Part shown: piece after piece, positions 34,689 to 43,688 of the stretch | How the letters are laid out: the number at the start of each line of letters is the position of its first letter | How positions within the stretch are numbered: the first letter of the stretch is position 1 | DNA from: CAYRUD01 sp964427425 | GTDB taxonomy: Bacteria > Chlamydiota > Chlamydiia > Chlamydiales > FEN-1388 | Length of the DNA stretch: 64,000 nt | Assembly (NCBI GenBank): GCA_964427425.1 | Contig: CAYRUD010000014.1 | Coordinates: 62,001 to 126,000 of the forward strand | Direction: 5' to 3' | The notes under the pieces: generated by a model | What the model was told of the DNA's origin: nothing | What the model saw: the letters and a program-made list of their open reading frames with translations, nothing else | Database searches by the model: none | Made by a program: the position numbers and the translations under genes

Positions 34689-36689
34689 ATGGGAAAGCAG
34701 CAGAAGAGAGGCCGTCTTAAGATTTTTTTAGGATATGCCGCAGGTGTTGGCAAAACATACTCGATGCTTGAGGCTGCTCGAAGAAAATGTTTTGACGAGC
34801 ACGTAGATGTTGTTATCGGCTTTGCGCTCTCCCATGGTCGAGCTGAGACTGAGAAACTCCTTCAAGGTCTTGAGACTATTCCGCTATTGAATGTTGCCTA
34901 TAAGGGAACAACCCTTCGAGAGCTTAATCTCGACGGTATCTATCAAAGAGCTCCTGAGCTTGTCATTATAGATGAGCTAGCTCATACCAATCCGCCAAAC
35001 ATGCGTCATATGAAGCGCTATATAGATGTAGAAGAGCTTCTAGATGCTGGTATTGATGTTTATACAACACTTAATATTCAGCATCTTGAAAGCTATCAGG
35101 ATGCTATTGAAAACGCTATCGGGGTAAAAGTTAGAGAGCGCATTCCAGATAGAATTCTCGACGAGGCGGATGAGATTGAGCTGATAGATCTTCCTCCAGA
35201 GGAGCTTTTAGAGCGCCTGAGACAGGGGAAAGTGTATATCCCAGAACAAGCTGAGAGGGCGATACAGCAATTCTTCCGTATAGAGACTCTTCAACTCTTG
35301 AGGGAGATGGCGCTTCGAAAAGTGGCGGCGATTGTCGATAGTGATCGATCAAATATCGTACCATCAAATGAAAAAGGGCAGAAGAAGCTTCAACTTGAGC
35401 CGCGCCTTTTGGCATCTATTGGCCCAGGGCCTTTTAGTGAGCAAGTAATTCGTGTTACGAAGCGTCTTGCTGATATGTTGAAGGCTCCATGGTATGCAGT
35501 TTCTGTTGAGACTCCTGATAATACCTATAATGAGGATCCAGAGACTAAACGTCGTATCGGAAGGCTTTTAGAGCTCGTCGAAGAGCTAGGTGGTAGAGCC
35601 TTTAAGATTCAAGGAGAGTCTATCTCAGACGCGCTTTTTCAGTTCTCAAAAGATCACCAGATTACGCAAATTGTTATTGGGCATTCTCTAAGGCCATGGT
35701 ATCAGCGTCTCTTCTCACTTTCGCCCGTTGATCAGCTGATAAGTAGGGATCGATCGATCGATGTGTATGTCATCTCGAGCGCTAACAACATGTTGGTTCA
35801 AAGCGGTAATTCAAACGCAAAGCAATCTTCAGAAACTTCTCTCCTATGGAGGGCTCGTTCTTTCTTTCTTGGGGCGGGAGATGTTCAGAAGAAATATTGT
35901 CTCGACACGATTGTCTATCCATTAGGGATAGTATTTATGCTAAGCATGATGCTCTTGCCTTTTTCAGAGTATATTACGATTCCTCAGATAGCCACGCTCT
36001 ATCTTCTCTCAAGTGGTATTGCTGCTACAATCTTCGACATTGGGGGATTCTACTTTTATCTTATCTGGTCTTTAGCAGTCCTCGATATTTTGTACATTTC
36101 AGATATGGCAAAGTGGCTCTCGCATTCAGAGGTCATTTTCTTCTTTATGGCCGTCTCATGTGTTGGAACGATTATTAATCGCTTGACTGTGAAGAAGAAA
36201 ACACTTCTTAAAGCTTTAGGGCGCCAACATAGTCAACTCAAGCAGTTGTATGGAGTAAGCCAAAAGCTTGTGAAGCTCACAAATGTTGAAGAGATGGTTA
36301 ATATGCTGAGCGCTCATCTTGAGCAGCTTTATGGTCTTTACGCGATTTTCGTCGAGCCTCAGGATAACTCTCAGTTTTCGCTAAAGACGTATGGATCGCT
36401 TCATAGAGACTCCAATTGTTATGAGCTCACCGAGAACGAAAAAATTGCGGCTAAATGGGCGCTTGATCATCAAGAGCCTGCTGGGGTGGGGACAGATACT
36501 TTGCCAACATCAAAAGCGTATTGGTTCCCGCTAGCTGTTTCTGATAGGCAGATTGGAGCTGTCGCTCTCTTCTCAAAGAGCCCTCAAACAATATCGACAA
36601 GAGCTGCCTTAGAGCACGAAAAGGATAATATTGAACCTTATTTACATCTTCTTGCTCTTTCAATCGATCGAGCTCATGCGACGTTATAA
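34689..36689 (+). CDS. kdpD: KdpD-like sensor lacking the histidine kinase domain
   Basis: The protein follows full-length KdpD up to the input end. Residues 1 to about 220 are the KdpD domain with Walker A GYAAGVGKTY and IIDELAHTNPPNMRH. About 245-365 is a universal-stress-protein domain with VIGHSLRPWYQRLF, known as a c-di-AMP sensor in other bacteria. About 400-500 has four membrane helices, and about 530-665 is a GAF domain. It then stops at DRAHATL, exactly where KdpD normally continues into the phospho-accepting helices. No HisKA/HATPase sequence or KdpE gene follows. It is thus a natural N-terminal-only KdpD. The ATG at 34689 with GAGGGAG upstream is preferred over GTG 34680. The kdpFABC genes follow about 180 bases downstream. 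Confidence 0.88.
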   Translation: MGKQQKRGRLKIFLGYAAGVGKTYSMLEAARRKCFDEHVDVVIGFALSHGRAETEKLLQGLETIPLLNVAYKGTTLRELNLDGIYQRAPELVIIDELAHTNPPNMRHMKRYIDVEELLDAGIDVYTTLNIQHLESYQDAIENAIGVKVRERIPDRILDEADEIELIDLPPEELLERLRQGKVYIPEQAERAIQQFFRIETLQLLREMALRKVAAIVDSDRSNIVPSNEKGQKKLQLEPRLLASIGPGPFSEQVIRVTKRLADMLKAPWYAVSVETPDNTYNEDPETKRRIGRLLELVEELGGRAFKIQGESISDALFQFSKDHQITQIVIGHSLRPWYQRLFSLSPVDQLISRDRSIDVYVISSANNMLVQSGNSNAKQSSETSLLWRARSFFLGAGDVQKKYCLDTIVYPLGIVFMLSMMLLPFSEYITIPQIATLYLLSSGIAATIFDIGGFYFYLIWSLAVLDILYISDMAKWLSHSEVIFFFMAVSCVGTIINRLTVKKKTLLKALGRQHSQLKQLYGVSQKLVKLTNVEEMVNMLSAHLEQLYGLYAIFVEPQDNSQFSLKTYGSLHRDSNCYELTENEKIAAKWALDHQEPAGVGTDTLPTSKAYWFPLAVSDRQIGAVALFSKSPQTISTRAALEHEKDNIEPYLHLLALSIDRAHATL

Positions 36690-36788
36690 GAGCGGATTTA
36701 AATTAATGCTTCTGCAAAGGGATTATTTTGATAGCAATTTGGAGAAAAAAAGCTTGTAGTTGTTGAGGAAGAGGTTCATAAAAAGAAA

Positions 36789-36829
36789 AAACGGAAGATT
36801 AAAAGCACTTCTCACTTCCGTTTGAGAAG
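36789..36829 (+). promoter_or_regulatory. Two mutually exclusive hairpins ahead of the kdp genes (possible attenuator)
   Basis: AAACGGAAG at 36789-36797 pairs with CTTCCGTTT at 36815-36823. A second stem, CTTCTCA at 36808-36814 with TGAGAAG at 36823-36829, uses the loop and 3' flank of the first. The two stems overlap by one base, and no linker would let both form, so they exclude each other. This sits between kdpD and the small kdpF-like ORF. It could be a terminator/antiterminator, or simply the kdpD terminator. No long T-run follows the second stem. Confidence 0.4.
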
Positions 36830-36872
36830 AAATAATATTATGGACTGACCTACACTTACTTGATTAAAATAT

Positions 36873-36986
36873 ATGAATGATATTGCTGTATTGAGTATCT
36901 TCTCGCTACTTGTCGCTTTTAGCCTTTTTGCTCTGTTTATTTGTAATCAGATTGCTCGAGATGACTATTCTCGAAAAGGTCGCTAA
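36873..36986 (+). CDS. kdpF: KdpF-like 37-residue single-helix membrane peptide
   Basis: An ORF of 37 codons, too short for ordinary gene calling. It starts MNDIAVLSIFS, contains one hydrophobic helix (about residues 4-24) and ends in a short charged tail (RDDYSRKGR). KdpF in other bacteria is a 25-35-residue single-helix subunit encoded just before kdpA that stabilises the KdpABC complex, and position, size and topology agree. Sequence conservation in KdpF is too low to prove it. No good ribosome-binding site is visible, so translation is uncertain. Confidence 0.5.
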   Translation: MNDIAVLSIFSLLVAFSLFALFICNQIARDDYSRKGR

Positions 36987-37156
36987 AAACGATAGTTTGT
37001 ATCGATAATGTTTTCATTGTGAATATTAAGACTTTTTTACTCGCGTCCAAATACAGGACGTGAAAAGCCTTTTGCCAACGATTGCAATGTTACTTATGTT
37101 AGGAAAGAAGAGAGAGCTTTTCTCTTTTTTAGTTTTCTGAAGGAACGTATCAAGAA

Positions 37157-38938
37157 ATGATAACAGAGGCTCTTTTCTTACTTTTATTCTTCTTTTTATT
37201 CCTCTCGATGTTCTCTGTTTTTATTTCACATACTTTTCTCAGAGTCGCTATGGAAGGAGGGAGGGAAGAGGCGAAAGGAGTGGAAGGCTTTATATATCGG
37301 TTTGAGTCTTCCCTCTTCCGCCTTTTCCCCCGTATGATGATGGACATGTCATGGAAGCAGTATGGGTTAGCTGTCATTCTCATGCATGGAGTCTCATTTC
37401 TCTTTCTCTTTATGCTTTTTAGGTCTCAATCATTCATGGGGCTTGGACCTGAGGTCTCCCCTCTTTTAGCTCTCAATATAGCTATTAGTTTTGTGACGAA
37501 TACTAATTGGCAGCCATACAACTCAGAGCTGACATTAAATCCTGTCATAATGACGGTAGGAATCATCCCAGTCATGTTTATCTCATCTGCGACAGGAGTC
37601 TCTATTGCTTTTGCAATGATTCGGGCCCTCATCAAGACATCAAGTCTAGGGAGAATAGGAAACTTCTTTTTAGATCTCATTCGTTCCTCGCTCTATGTGT
37701 TGCTTCCATTATCTCTTATAGGAGCCTGCCTGTTGACTGTTGGAGGAGTTCCCTCTTCTTTACCACAGTATAAAGCGATTCCAGGCTCTTCTTATGTTGC
37801 CTTAGAAGGACCGATTGCAGCTTTCACTGCTATTGAACTTTTAGGCGGCAATGGGGGTGGATTTTACACAGCAAATGTGGCCCATCCTCTTCAAAATCCA
37901 TCTCCTTTGTCACATGTTTTTGAGTTGTTTTTAATGTTTCTCCTTCCTTCTTCATTTATTTTTGCATTAGGAAGAGCTCTAAAACAGCCTCGATTTGCTT
38001 CTTTGCTTTTTATAGGCCTATCATCAATTGTGATCTTCTCAACACTTTCGGTCGCTTTCTTCGAATCAGCTTCAGCTCCAATCAATACTCAATCGCTTTC
38101 TTTGACTGACGCTCTTTTGGAGGGAAAGGAGGTGCGGTTTGGCTCTTTTTGGTCTTCATTTTGGGCAATAGCTGCGACTGCTACATCATGCGGAGCATCT
38201 TCTGTATCTTTCGGCTCACTTCAGCCTCTTTCTGTCTCACTTCCACTGGGGCTCATGCAAACAGGAGAAGTCATCTTTGGGGGAGTTGGGCTTGGATGTG
38301 TAGGGATCATCTTCTATATGGTTTTAGCCGCTTTTACTTCCGGACTTATGGTTGGAAGAACGCCCGAGATCTTTCATAAGAAGATCGCAATTCAGGAAAT
38401 TATACTTATAGTCGGATTCCTTGCGGCACCCTTGATCCTTATTCTTGGAGCAGTCATTTTTTACGTGTGGGAGGGCGCTATCTTTTCTGAGATTACCTCC
38501 TCTCCATTAAGATCTGTGACCGAAGTCATATATGCCATGACCTCTTGTGTTAGTAATAATGGCAGTGCGATAGCTTCATTAAAATTATCTCATCCTTCAC
38601 TGCTATTAATCACTTCTCTTTGTATGTGGTTAGGTCGTATAAGCTTTATCATTATTGCACTTGCTTTCGCAGGGCTTCTCTCTCAGAAGAAGATTATTTC
38701 AGAGAACTCTACAACAGTCCATATTGACACTATTTTATTCATTAGTTGGTTTGTTCTTATTATCATTGGAGTGGGACTTCTTAGTTATCTGCCCTTTATC
38801 GTTATGGGGCCTCTTTTTGAGCAATTTCATACTTTGGAAATACATGATGTGCAGCATAGAGCGTATTTTTTAATACTTCCTTTGTCTATGAAGGGGAAAA
38901 ATTCTAAAAGACCATGTGAGATGTTCGCCAATGAATGA
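37157..38938 (+). CDS. kdpA: Potassium-transporting ATPase potassium-binding subunit KdpA
   Basis: The K+ channel-like subunit of the high-affinity KdpFABC pump, with about ten membrane helices and four selectivity-filter-like loops. Visible loops are SFVTNTNWQPYNSELTL, ELLGGNGGGFYTANVAHPLQ (GGNGGG where E. coli has GTNGGG), TATSCGASS and TSCVSNNGSAI. They occur in the right order and spacing. The length of 593 is slightly longer than E. coli (557), with additional residues at the C-terminus (about 570-593, basic), which overlaps the start region of kdpB. The loss of a threonine in the second filter could alter K+ affinity. Confidence 0.93.
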   Translation: MITEALFLLLFFFLFLSMFSVFISHTFLRVAMEGGREEAKGVEGFIYRFESSLFRLFPRMMMDMSWKQYGLAVILMHGVSFLFLFMLFRSQSFMGLGPEVSPLLALNIAISFVTNTNWQPYNSELTLNPVIMTVGIIPVMFISSATGVSIAFAMIRALIKTSSLGRIGNFFLDLIRSSLYVLLPLSLIGACLLTVGGVPSSLPQYKAIPGSSYVALEGPIAAFTAIELLGGNGGGFYTANVAHPLQNPSPLSHVFELFLMFLLPSSFIFALGRALKQPRFASLLFIGLSSIVIFSTLSVAFFESASAPINTQSLSLTDALLEGKEVRFGSFWSSFWAIAATATSCGASSVSFGSLQPLSVSLPLGLMQTGEVIFGGVGLGCVGIIFYMVLAAFTSGLMVGRTPEIFHKKIAIQEIILIVGFLAAPLILILGAVIFYVWEGAIFSEITSSPLRSVTEVIYAMTSCVSNNGSAIASLKLSHPSLLLITSLCMWLGRISFIIIALAFAGLLSQKKIISENSTTVHIDTILFISWFVLIIIGVGLLSYLPFIVMGPLFEQFHTLEIHDVQHRAYFLILPLSMKGKNSKRPCEMFANE

Positions 38939-38978
38939 CCGTGAAAGTATGAACTCCCTCGAAAAAGGGAGATTAAAT

Positions 38979-41141
38979 ATGCACACTGTTTCATACCAAC
39001 GGGCTTCACATTCTAAAAAGAACTCAACTACGAGTTGGTTGACGCAAACTTTGATTCTCTCAGCACTCAAAGAGTCCTTTCAACGAATGTTTTCTTTGAG
39101 TGTTCTTCGGGAAAGTCCCACAATGGCGGCTTTGTTTGTCGTCAATGTGCTGCTTGCTCTTTGCTATATCGAGGATCTCTTCTCAAATGAGAATAGGTCT
39201 TTGATCCTCTTTCATGGTACGTTGCTTGTTATCATGTGGTCTACCTCTTACTTTGCAATTTTTTCTGAGTTGATAGCTATTGGAAGGGGAAAAGCCCATG
39301 CCTCTTCACTTCGCAGTCTTCAAAAAATGACGAAGGCTAAGCGACTCAGAGATCCAAATGATGTGACAATCTTTGATTTAGTTGGCTCTGATGATCTACT
39401 TATAGGCGATTATGTATATGTCGAGAAGGGTGAGGTGATCCCTTCTGATGGAGAGGTTATTCAAGGAGCCGCTCTCATTGACGAGAGCGCTGTGACTGGT
39501 GAGAGCGCGCCTGTCTTGCGCGAAGCTGGAGGAGATGTATCGGCAGTTACTGGCGGAACGACGGTTATCTCAGACTCTCTTATTATGCGAGTTACCCAGC
39601 GTTCGAAAGATGGTTTTTTATCCAAGATGATAGATCTCGTTGAGGGGTCTCATCGTAGAAAGACTCCTAATGAGGAGGCTTTAGGTGTTCTCCTAACAGG
39701 TTGTACTATTCTCATCACAGTCGTTGTTCTCTCTTTCAAGCCCTTATTTCAGTTAAGAATCGATCAATTCTTCTCCTCCGATATAGAACTAAATGTGGAT
39801 GTCTTCTTCCTAGGCGTTCTTTTTGTTTGCTTAATTCCAACTACAATCAGCGGTCTTTTACCAGCTATTGGTATTGCTGGGATGAGCCGACTCATTCGGT
39901 TCAATGTTTTAGCGCTCTCTTCAAAGGCAATTGAAGCCGCAGGTGATGCCGATATTCTTTTGCTAGACAAGACAGGTACAATAACTCTTGGGAATAGGCA
40001 AGCGGCGTATTTATATCCTGCGGATAGCGTCTCGCAAGAAGCCCTAGCGAAATCTGCGTATCTTTCATCTCTGTACGACGACACTCCCGAGGGAAAAAGC
40101 ATCATACGATTAGCTCTCGAAATGTATCCTGACTTTAATTCGTTGCAGACAAAGGGGTTGTTTGATGAGATCCCATTTTCTGCTAAAAATAGGATAAGTG
40201 GGATCGTCTCACTTGATGGGAGAGTAAAGATCTTAAAAGGAGCTCCAGATGCAATTGAAAGGGAGTTTATGCGCTCTTGCGAAGGAGTGGTTCCTACGAG
40301 AAAAGATTCCTGCCTCTCTAAAATTCCAGAGGATGTTCGAAAGAAAATAGAGGAAATTTCCCTTCAAGGTGGAACTCCGCTCCTTGTATTGGAGAACTCA
40401 CAGATCATGGGGTCAATATATTTAAAAGATATTGTCAAACCAGGTCTTAAGGAGAGATTTTCTCTTTTACGAAGTATGGGTGTAAAAACGATAATGGTAA
40501 CTGGAGATAATACGCTCACAGCTGCTGCTATTGCTGCGGAATCTGGTGTCGATCAGTATTATGGAGAGTCTTCCCCTGAGGATAAGCTGGATATCATTCG
40601 TAGCTTGCAATCAGAGGGGCATATGGTAGCTATGGCGGGTGATGGATCCAATGACGCTCCTGCCTTAGCACAGGCTGATGTCGCAGTTGCTATGAATAAC
40701 GGAACACAGGCAGCTCGCGATGCTGCGAATTTGATAGACCTCGATAGTAATCCTACAAAACTCATTGAGATCATTCAGATTGGAAAAGAGCTACTCATGA
40801 CAAGAGGTGCTTTGACAACATTTAGCATAGCAAATGATATCACTAAATATTTTGCCCTATTACCAGCATGTGTTTCCTCTTTAAATCCGGACCTTGCGAA
40901 ACATCTTTCGATTATTGCTTTTTCCAATCCGTATAACGCATGTATAGCAACTGCCCTTTTCAACGCGCTTGCAATCCTTTTTTTGATTCCTATGGCACTT
41001 AAAGGGGTTCACCATCGTCCAGGAACGCCACACTTTTCTGTGTTCAAGAAGAATCTTATAATTTGGGGAGGCTTAGGGATTGTCTCACCTTTTATAGGTA
41101 TTAAGTGCATCGACTTAGTCTTAGACGCCCTCTTTTTATAA
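38979..41141 (+). CDS. kdpB: Potassium-transporting ATPase ATP-binding subunit KdpB
   Basis: The P-type ATPase subunit of the Kdp pump. It has TGES in AVTGESAPVL, the phosphorylation motif LLLDKTGTITLGN, GDGSNDAPALAQADVAVAMN, and the KdpB-specific TRGALTTFSIANDITKYF before the last helices. About 720 residues from ATG 38979, which has AAGGGAG at 38965-38971. The frame is open upstream, and ATG 38931, in an ATGAATGA overlap with the kdpA stop, is a real alternative. Membrane segments lie at about 50-95, 220-320 and 585-720. The gene is in tight order with kdpA and kdpC. Confidence 0.93.
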   Translation: MHTVSYQRASHSKKNSTTSWLTQTLILSALKESFQRMFSLSVLRESPTMAALFVVNVLLALCYIEDLFSNENRSLILFHGTLLVIMWSTSYFAIFSELIAIGRGKAHASSLRSLQKMTKAKRLRDPNDVTIFDLVGSDDLLIGDYVYVEKGEVIPSDGEVIQGAALIDESAVTGESAPVLREAGGDVSAVTGGTTVISDSLIMRVTQRSKDGFLSKMIDLVEGSHRRKTPNEEALGVLLTGCTILITVVVLSFKPLFQLRIDQFFSSDIELNVDVFFLGVLFVCLIPTTISGLLPAIGIAGMSRLIRFNVLALSSKAIEAAGDADILLLDKTGTITLGNRQAAYLYPADSVSQEALAKSAYLSSLYDDTPEGKSIIRLALEMYPDFNSLQTKGLFDEIPFSAKNRISGIVSLDGRVKILKGAPDAIEREFMRSCEGVVPTRKDSCLSKIPEDVRKKIEEISLQGGTPLLVLENSQIMGSIYLKDIVKPGLKERFSLLRSMGVKTIMVTGDNTLTAAAIAAESGVDQYYGESSPEDKLDIIRSLQSEGHMVAMAGDGSNDAPALAQADVAVAMNNGTQAARDAANLIDLDSNPTKLIEIIQIGKELLMTRGALTTFSIANDITKYFALLPACVSSLNPDLAKHLSIIAFSNPYNACIATALFNALAILFLIPMALKGVHHRPGTPHFSVFKKNLIIWGGLGIVSPFIGIKCIDLVLDALFL

Positions 41142-41166
41142 GATAGAGCTTAGGAGGAATAGAGGA

Positions 41167-41772
41167 GTGAGAGAAATTAAATTCTTGCTGATGAGCTCAA
41201 TTGCTCTTGTTATCTTGTCCATGTTTCTCTTTGGTTGCTTGTATCCTCTTCTTACACTTGGTATGAGTACAGCAATTGAGGCTGTAGCTTCTCGAACCCA
41301 GAACTCAAAAAGAAATTATAGAACTCCGTCTTTTGAGGAGCTGGTACAGCTTGTCTCATATCGCACCCGTGACATATACTTTTCTCCTCGTCCCTCTTCA
41401 TGGGATAGAACAGAAAAAAAGAATCTCTTTTTTTCGTCTGAAGGTTCCTCAGATTGTCTATATGAAGACTGCGGAAAGAGTGAATTAGCTAAAAGAGCGT
41501 CTCTTATTGGCTTGCCCTTAGACATTGCCTTTGACTCGAGATATAATGACATGATTACTGAATCGGCAAGCGGTATCGACCCGCATATAAGTCCGTATAA
41601 TGCGCACTTCCAAGCTGATAGAGTTGCTCGCTTGCGTGGAATAGATCCTGCGCAGCTCCATCTACTGATTGATGAGTGCACATTAAAGTCTGGAGGGTGG
41701 GCTCTTTTTCCATCTGTTGTTGACGTTTTCGTTCTGAATAATGAGCTTGATCTTCGCTTCCCTCAGAAGTAG
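41167..41772 (+). CDS. kdpC: Potassium-transporting ATPase subunit KdpC
   Basis: A single-span accessory subunit that increases nucleotide affinity of KdpB. The N-terminal helix (residues about 7-30) is followed by CLYPLLTLGMSTAI. The conserved periplasmic signature follows: the YFSPRPSSWDRTE segment corresponds to the usual YFxGRPS, then SASGIDPHISPYNAHFQ and VARLRGID. At 201 residues it matches KdpC. GGAGG at 41153-41157 precedes it. The next gene converges, with 9 bases between stops. Confidence 0.92.
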   Translation: MREIKFLLMSSIALVILSMFLFGCLYPLLTLGMSTAIEAVASRTQNSKRNYRTPSFEELVQLVSYRTRDIYFSPRPSSWDRTEKKNLFFSSEGSSDCLYEDCGKSELAKRASLIGLPLDIAFDSRYNDMITESASGIDPHISPYNAHFQADRVARLRGIDPAQLHLLIDECTLKSGGWALFPSVVDVFVLNNELDLRFPQK

Positions 41773-41781
41773 ATGCCTTTT

Positions 41782-43455
41782 CTAAATATAAAGTGGTGGA
41801 ATCGGGATCACTCCTATCTCTTGTAGTCCATGTGGAGAAAGTTCTCCTGGAGAGCGAACGATCCATTCTTTAAGAGCGCCTAAGCTGCGAAAAAGAACTG
41901 TGTTAAGGGAAGAGGGAAGGGAGGCAGTGTCACTTGAAGTGAATAGGATAATGAGAATTCTTGAGTGATGGCCGCCTTTTTCTTCACCACGTTTCGTGAT
42001 GTAAGCTAGGACTGATTCTGCGAGTTCTATACTTGAAGTCGCGCACGCTACAATTTGATTTTTATTCGAATCAATACTTCCTTCTAGTGAGGCAAAAAGC
42101 CACTCATCGGTTGGAGCATTTGGTGGGGTACAAAAGATTCGTGTTGAAAGAAGTGTTTCTTTAATGCGATTCAAATCTGCCATAACATCTGCCACGAAAA
42201 TGGGGGTGGCATGAGGGAGCGTATAGTTCATATGGTATAAAGGATCTAAAGATGAGATCTGATGAGATCGTCCTTTCTTACTCTTAAGATGGGCTTGGAC
42301 AATTTTTTCCATGTTTCCTATCTTTTCATGGAAATCCTTGAAGAAAAGCGAAGCTGCCTGGAAAAACTCTTCTAAACAGAAGATGTAGAATGGATCTTTT
42401 CCATCACCAAAGAAAAGGCTCGAGCTATTGACACTGAATATTTCTATAGTAAGGTCGTCGCTAAAATATGATGCCTCTATAAGATTTAAGAGCCATTCAT
42501 TATCGCTTTCAATGCCAAAAGAGAGCACAGTGTCGAATTCATAATTAAATGAGCTTCCATATGAAGGAAGAAGTGTTACGTTCTCGAGAAGTTGAATTGG
42601 TAGATACCCTCTTATCTCCTCATCAATTGTCAGCTCACAGCCCCATTCAAGAGCTAAAGAAATGAGAAGAGAAAGCCATTTATCGTCTCTGACTTGCTTT
42701 CCTATTGCTATAAGAGGAGCGTTAGCTCGAGAAAGCCGGGAAATAATAGTCTCCCATGCGCCGTAAAAAAGATCGTGTTCTTCATGATTAAAGATGGTTC
42801 TTCGATAGCTATGGGGTGGCATCTGAGTCTGAAGGACTTCTTCATACATTTCTAAGAAGACTGGAAGCTTCATCTCTTGGGCAATATCGATCGAACGATC
42901 AACTCGGGCGCCTGCAGTCCTCCGATCATCTATAATTGCATAATGGCCTGCCATCTCTTCAAGGCTTGTCTTGATGTGAGCTACAGTCTTCGATTTCGCG
43001 CCGATCGGAAATCCAAGCGCCATGCTTCTTTCCTGTGAATGCGATCTGATAATGCATATAATGAGTGGAACAAGATCGTCAATTGCATGAAGAACGTCTT
43101 CAGTGATTGAAAGAAGTTCTTTTTCATCGCAAATAAGTGCTGCAGAGCCTGATTCTTTCGCATGCGCGATTGCCGCATATATTGCCTGTCTTCCTGTTGA
43201 GAAAGCTGATTGAGCTGAGAAGGGAAGAAGGGTACAGGCTGCGAAAAGAGAAGATCTCATTGCTCTTTCAGAAGCGTATAGAGATTGAATCTTGTTCTTA
43301 TGAAGTTCATAAGCTACATACTCAGCTATTGTCATTGGGTTGTGTGGCTTAAATATATGCTCAGGCTGTTCCTTCTTTATGGTCGATGATTCATATTCAG
43401 CTTGGGAGTGTGATGAAGAGCTGAATATTTTGTCATAAAACCCTTCAGATAGCAT
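41782..43455 (-). CDS. Degenerate pyruvate/indolepyruvate-decarboxylase-like protein (ThDP-enzyme fold without cofactor motif)
   Basis: A 557-residue cytoplasmic protein whose layout follows the pyruvate decarboxylase family. It has an N-terminal TIAEYVAYELHKNKI start, a SAFSTGRQAIYAAIAHA helix, and RVDRSIDIAQEMKLPVFLEM, equivalent to ID-x-AI...KPVYI. A middle domain has ANAPLIAIGKQVRDDKW. In the C-terminal domain the ThDP-binding GDG...NN motif should be near residues 471-500; instead CATSSIELAES and IILFTSSDTAS occupy those places. The usual catalytic glutamate region is also not recognisable. I infer a pseudoenzyme, but the fold assignment rests on pattern reading only. It converges on kdpC; no neighbour explains it. 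ATG 43455 was chosen, and an internal ATG before TIAEYV is possible. Confidence 0.5.
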   Translation of the reverse strand: MLSEGFYDKIFSSSSHSQAEYESSTIKKEQPEHIFKPHNPMTIAEYVAYELHKNKIQSLYASERAMRSSLFAACTLLPFSAQSAFSTGRQAIYAAIAHAKESGSAALICDEKELLSITEDVLHAIDDLVPLIICIIRSHSQERSMALGFPIGAKSKTVAHIKTSLEEMAGHYAIIDDRRTAGARVDRSIDIAQEMKLPVFLEMYEEVLQTQMPPHSYRRTIFNHEEHDLFYGAWETIISRLSRANAPLIAIGKQVRDDKWLSLLISLALEWGCELTIDEEIRGYLPIQLLENVTLLPSYGSSFNYEFDTVLSFGIESDNEWLLNLIEASYFSDDLTIEIFSVNSSSLFFGDGKDPFYIFCLEEFFQAASLFFKDFHEKIGNMEKIVQAHLKSKKGRSHQISSLDPLYHMNYTLPHATPIFVADVMADLNRIKETLLSTRIFCTPPNAPTDEWLFASLEGSIDSNKNQIVACATSSIELAESVLAYITKRGEEKGGHHSRILIILFTSSDTASLPSSLNTVLFRSLGALKEWIVRSPGELSPHGLQEIGVIPIPPLYI

Positions 43456-43688
43456 GGAACGCTCTTAAGCCTCTTGTTTCAGTACTATTTCGATGTTTTC
43501 TACTTACAATAGTACTTCCATATCAAACTTGAAAAGTCATCTTTTGAAAGAACTAATTATAATTTCACTTTGTGTAAAGTATTTTATAAAAAACATTTCA
43601 GATGAAAGAAACAGGCTTTTTATTCAGGAAGGCTCTATAATGCCGCCTCTTTCTTATCCACTACTTTGTTACCCCCTATCTTTTTCTT
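43456..43688. other. Divergent intergenic region
   Basis: A 233-base gap between the decarboxylase-like gene (minus) and the papain-fold-like gene (plus). A short plus-strand ORF covers part of it but runs out of frame into the next gene and lacks a ribosome-binding site. Nothing else is seen. Confidence 0.3.

Noticed and set aside
36789..36829. H-type pseudoknot ahead of kdpF
   Set aside because: The two stems overlap at base 36823 and leave no linker to span the first stem, so simultaneous formation is not feasible; listed instead as alternative hairpins.
36690..37156. Hidden kinase half of KdpD or a KdpE gene after kdpD
   Set aside because: All three plus frames were read; there are early stops and no HisKA or HATPase motif. 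Only the small KdpF-like ORF is present.
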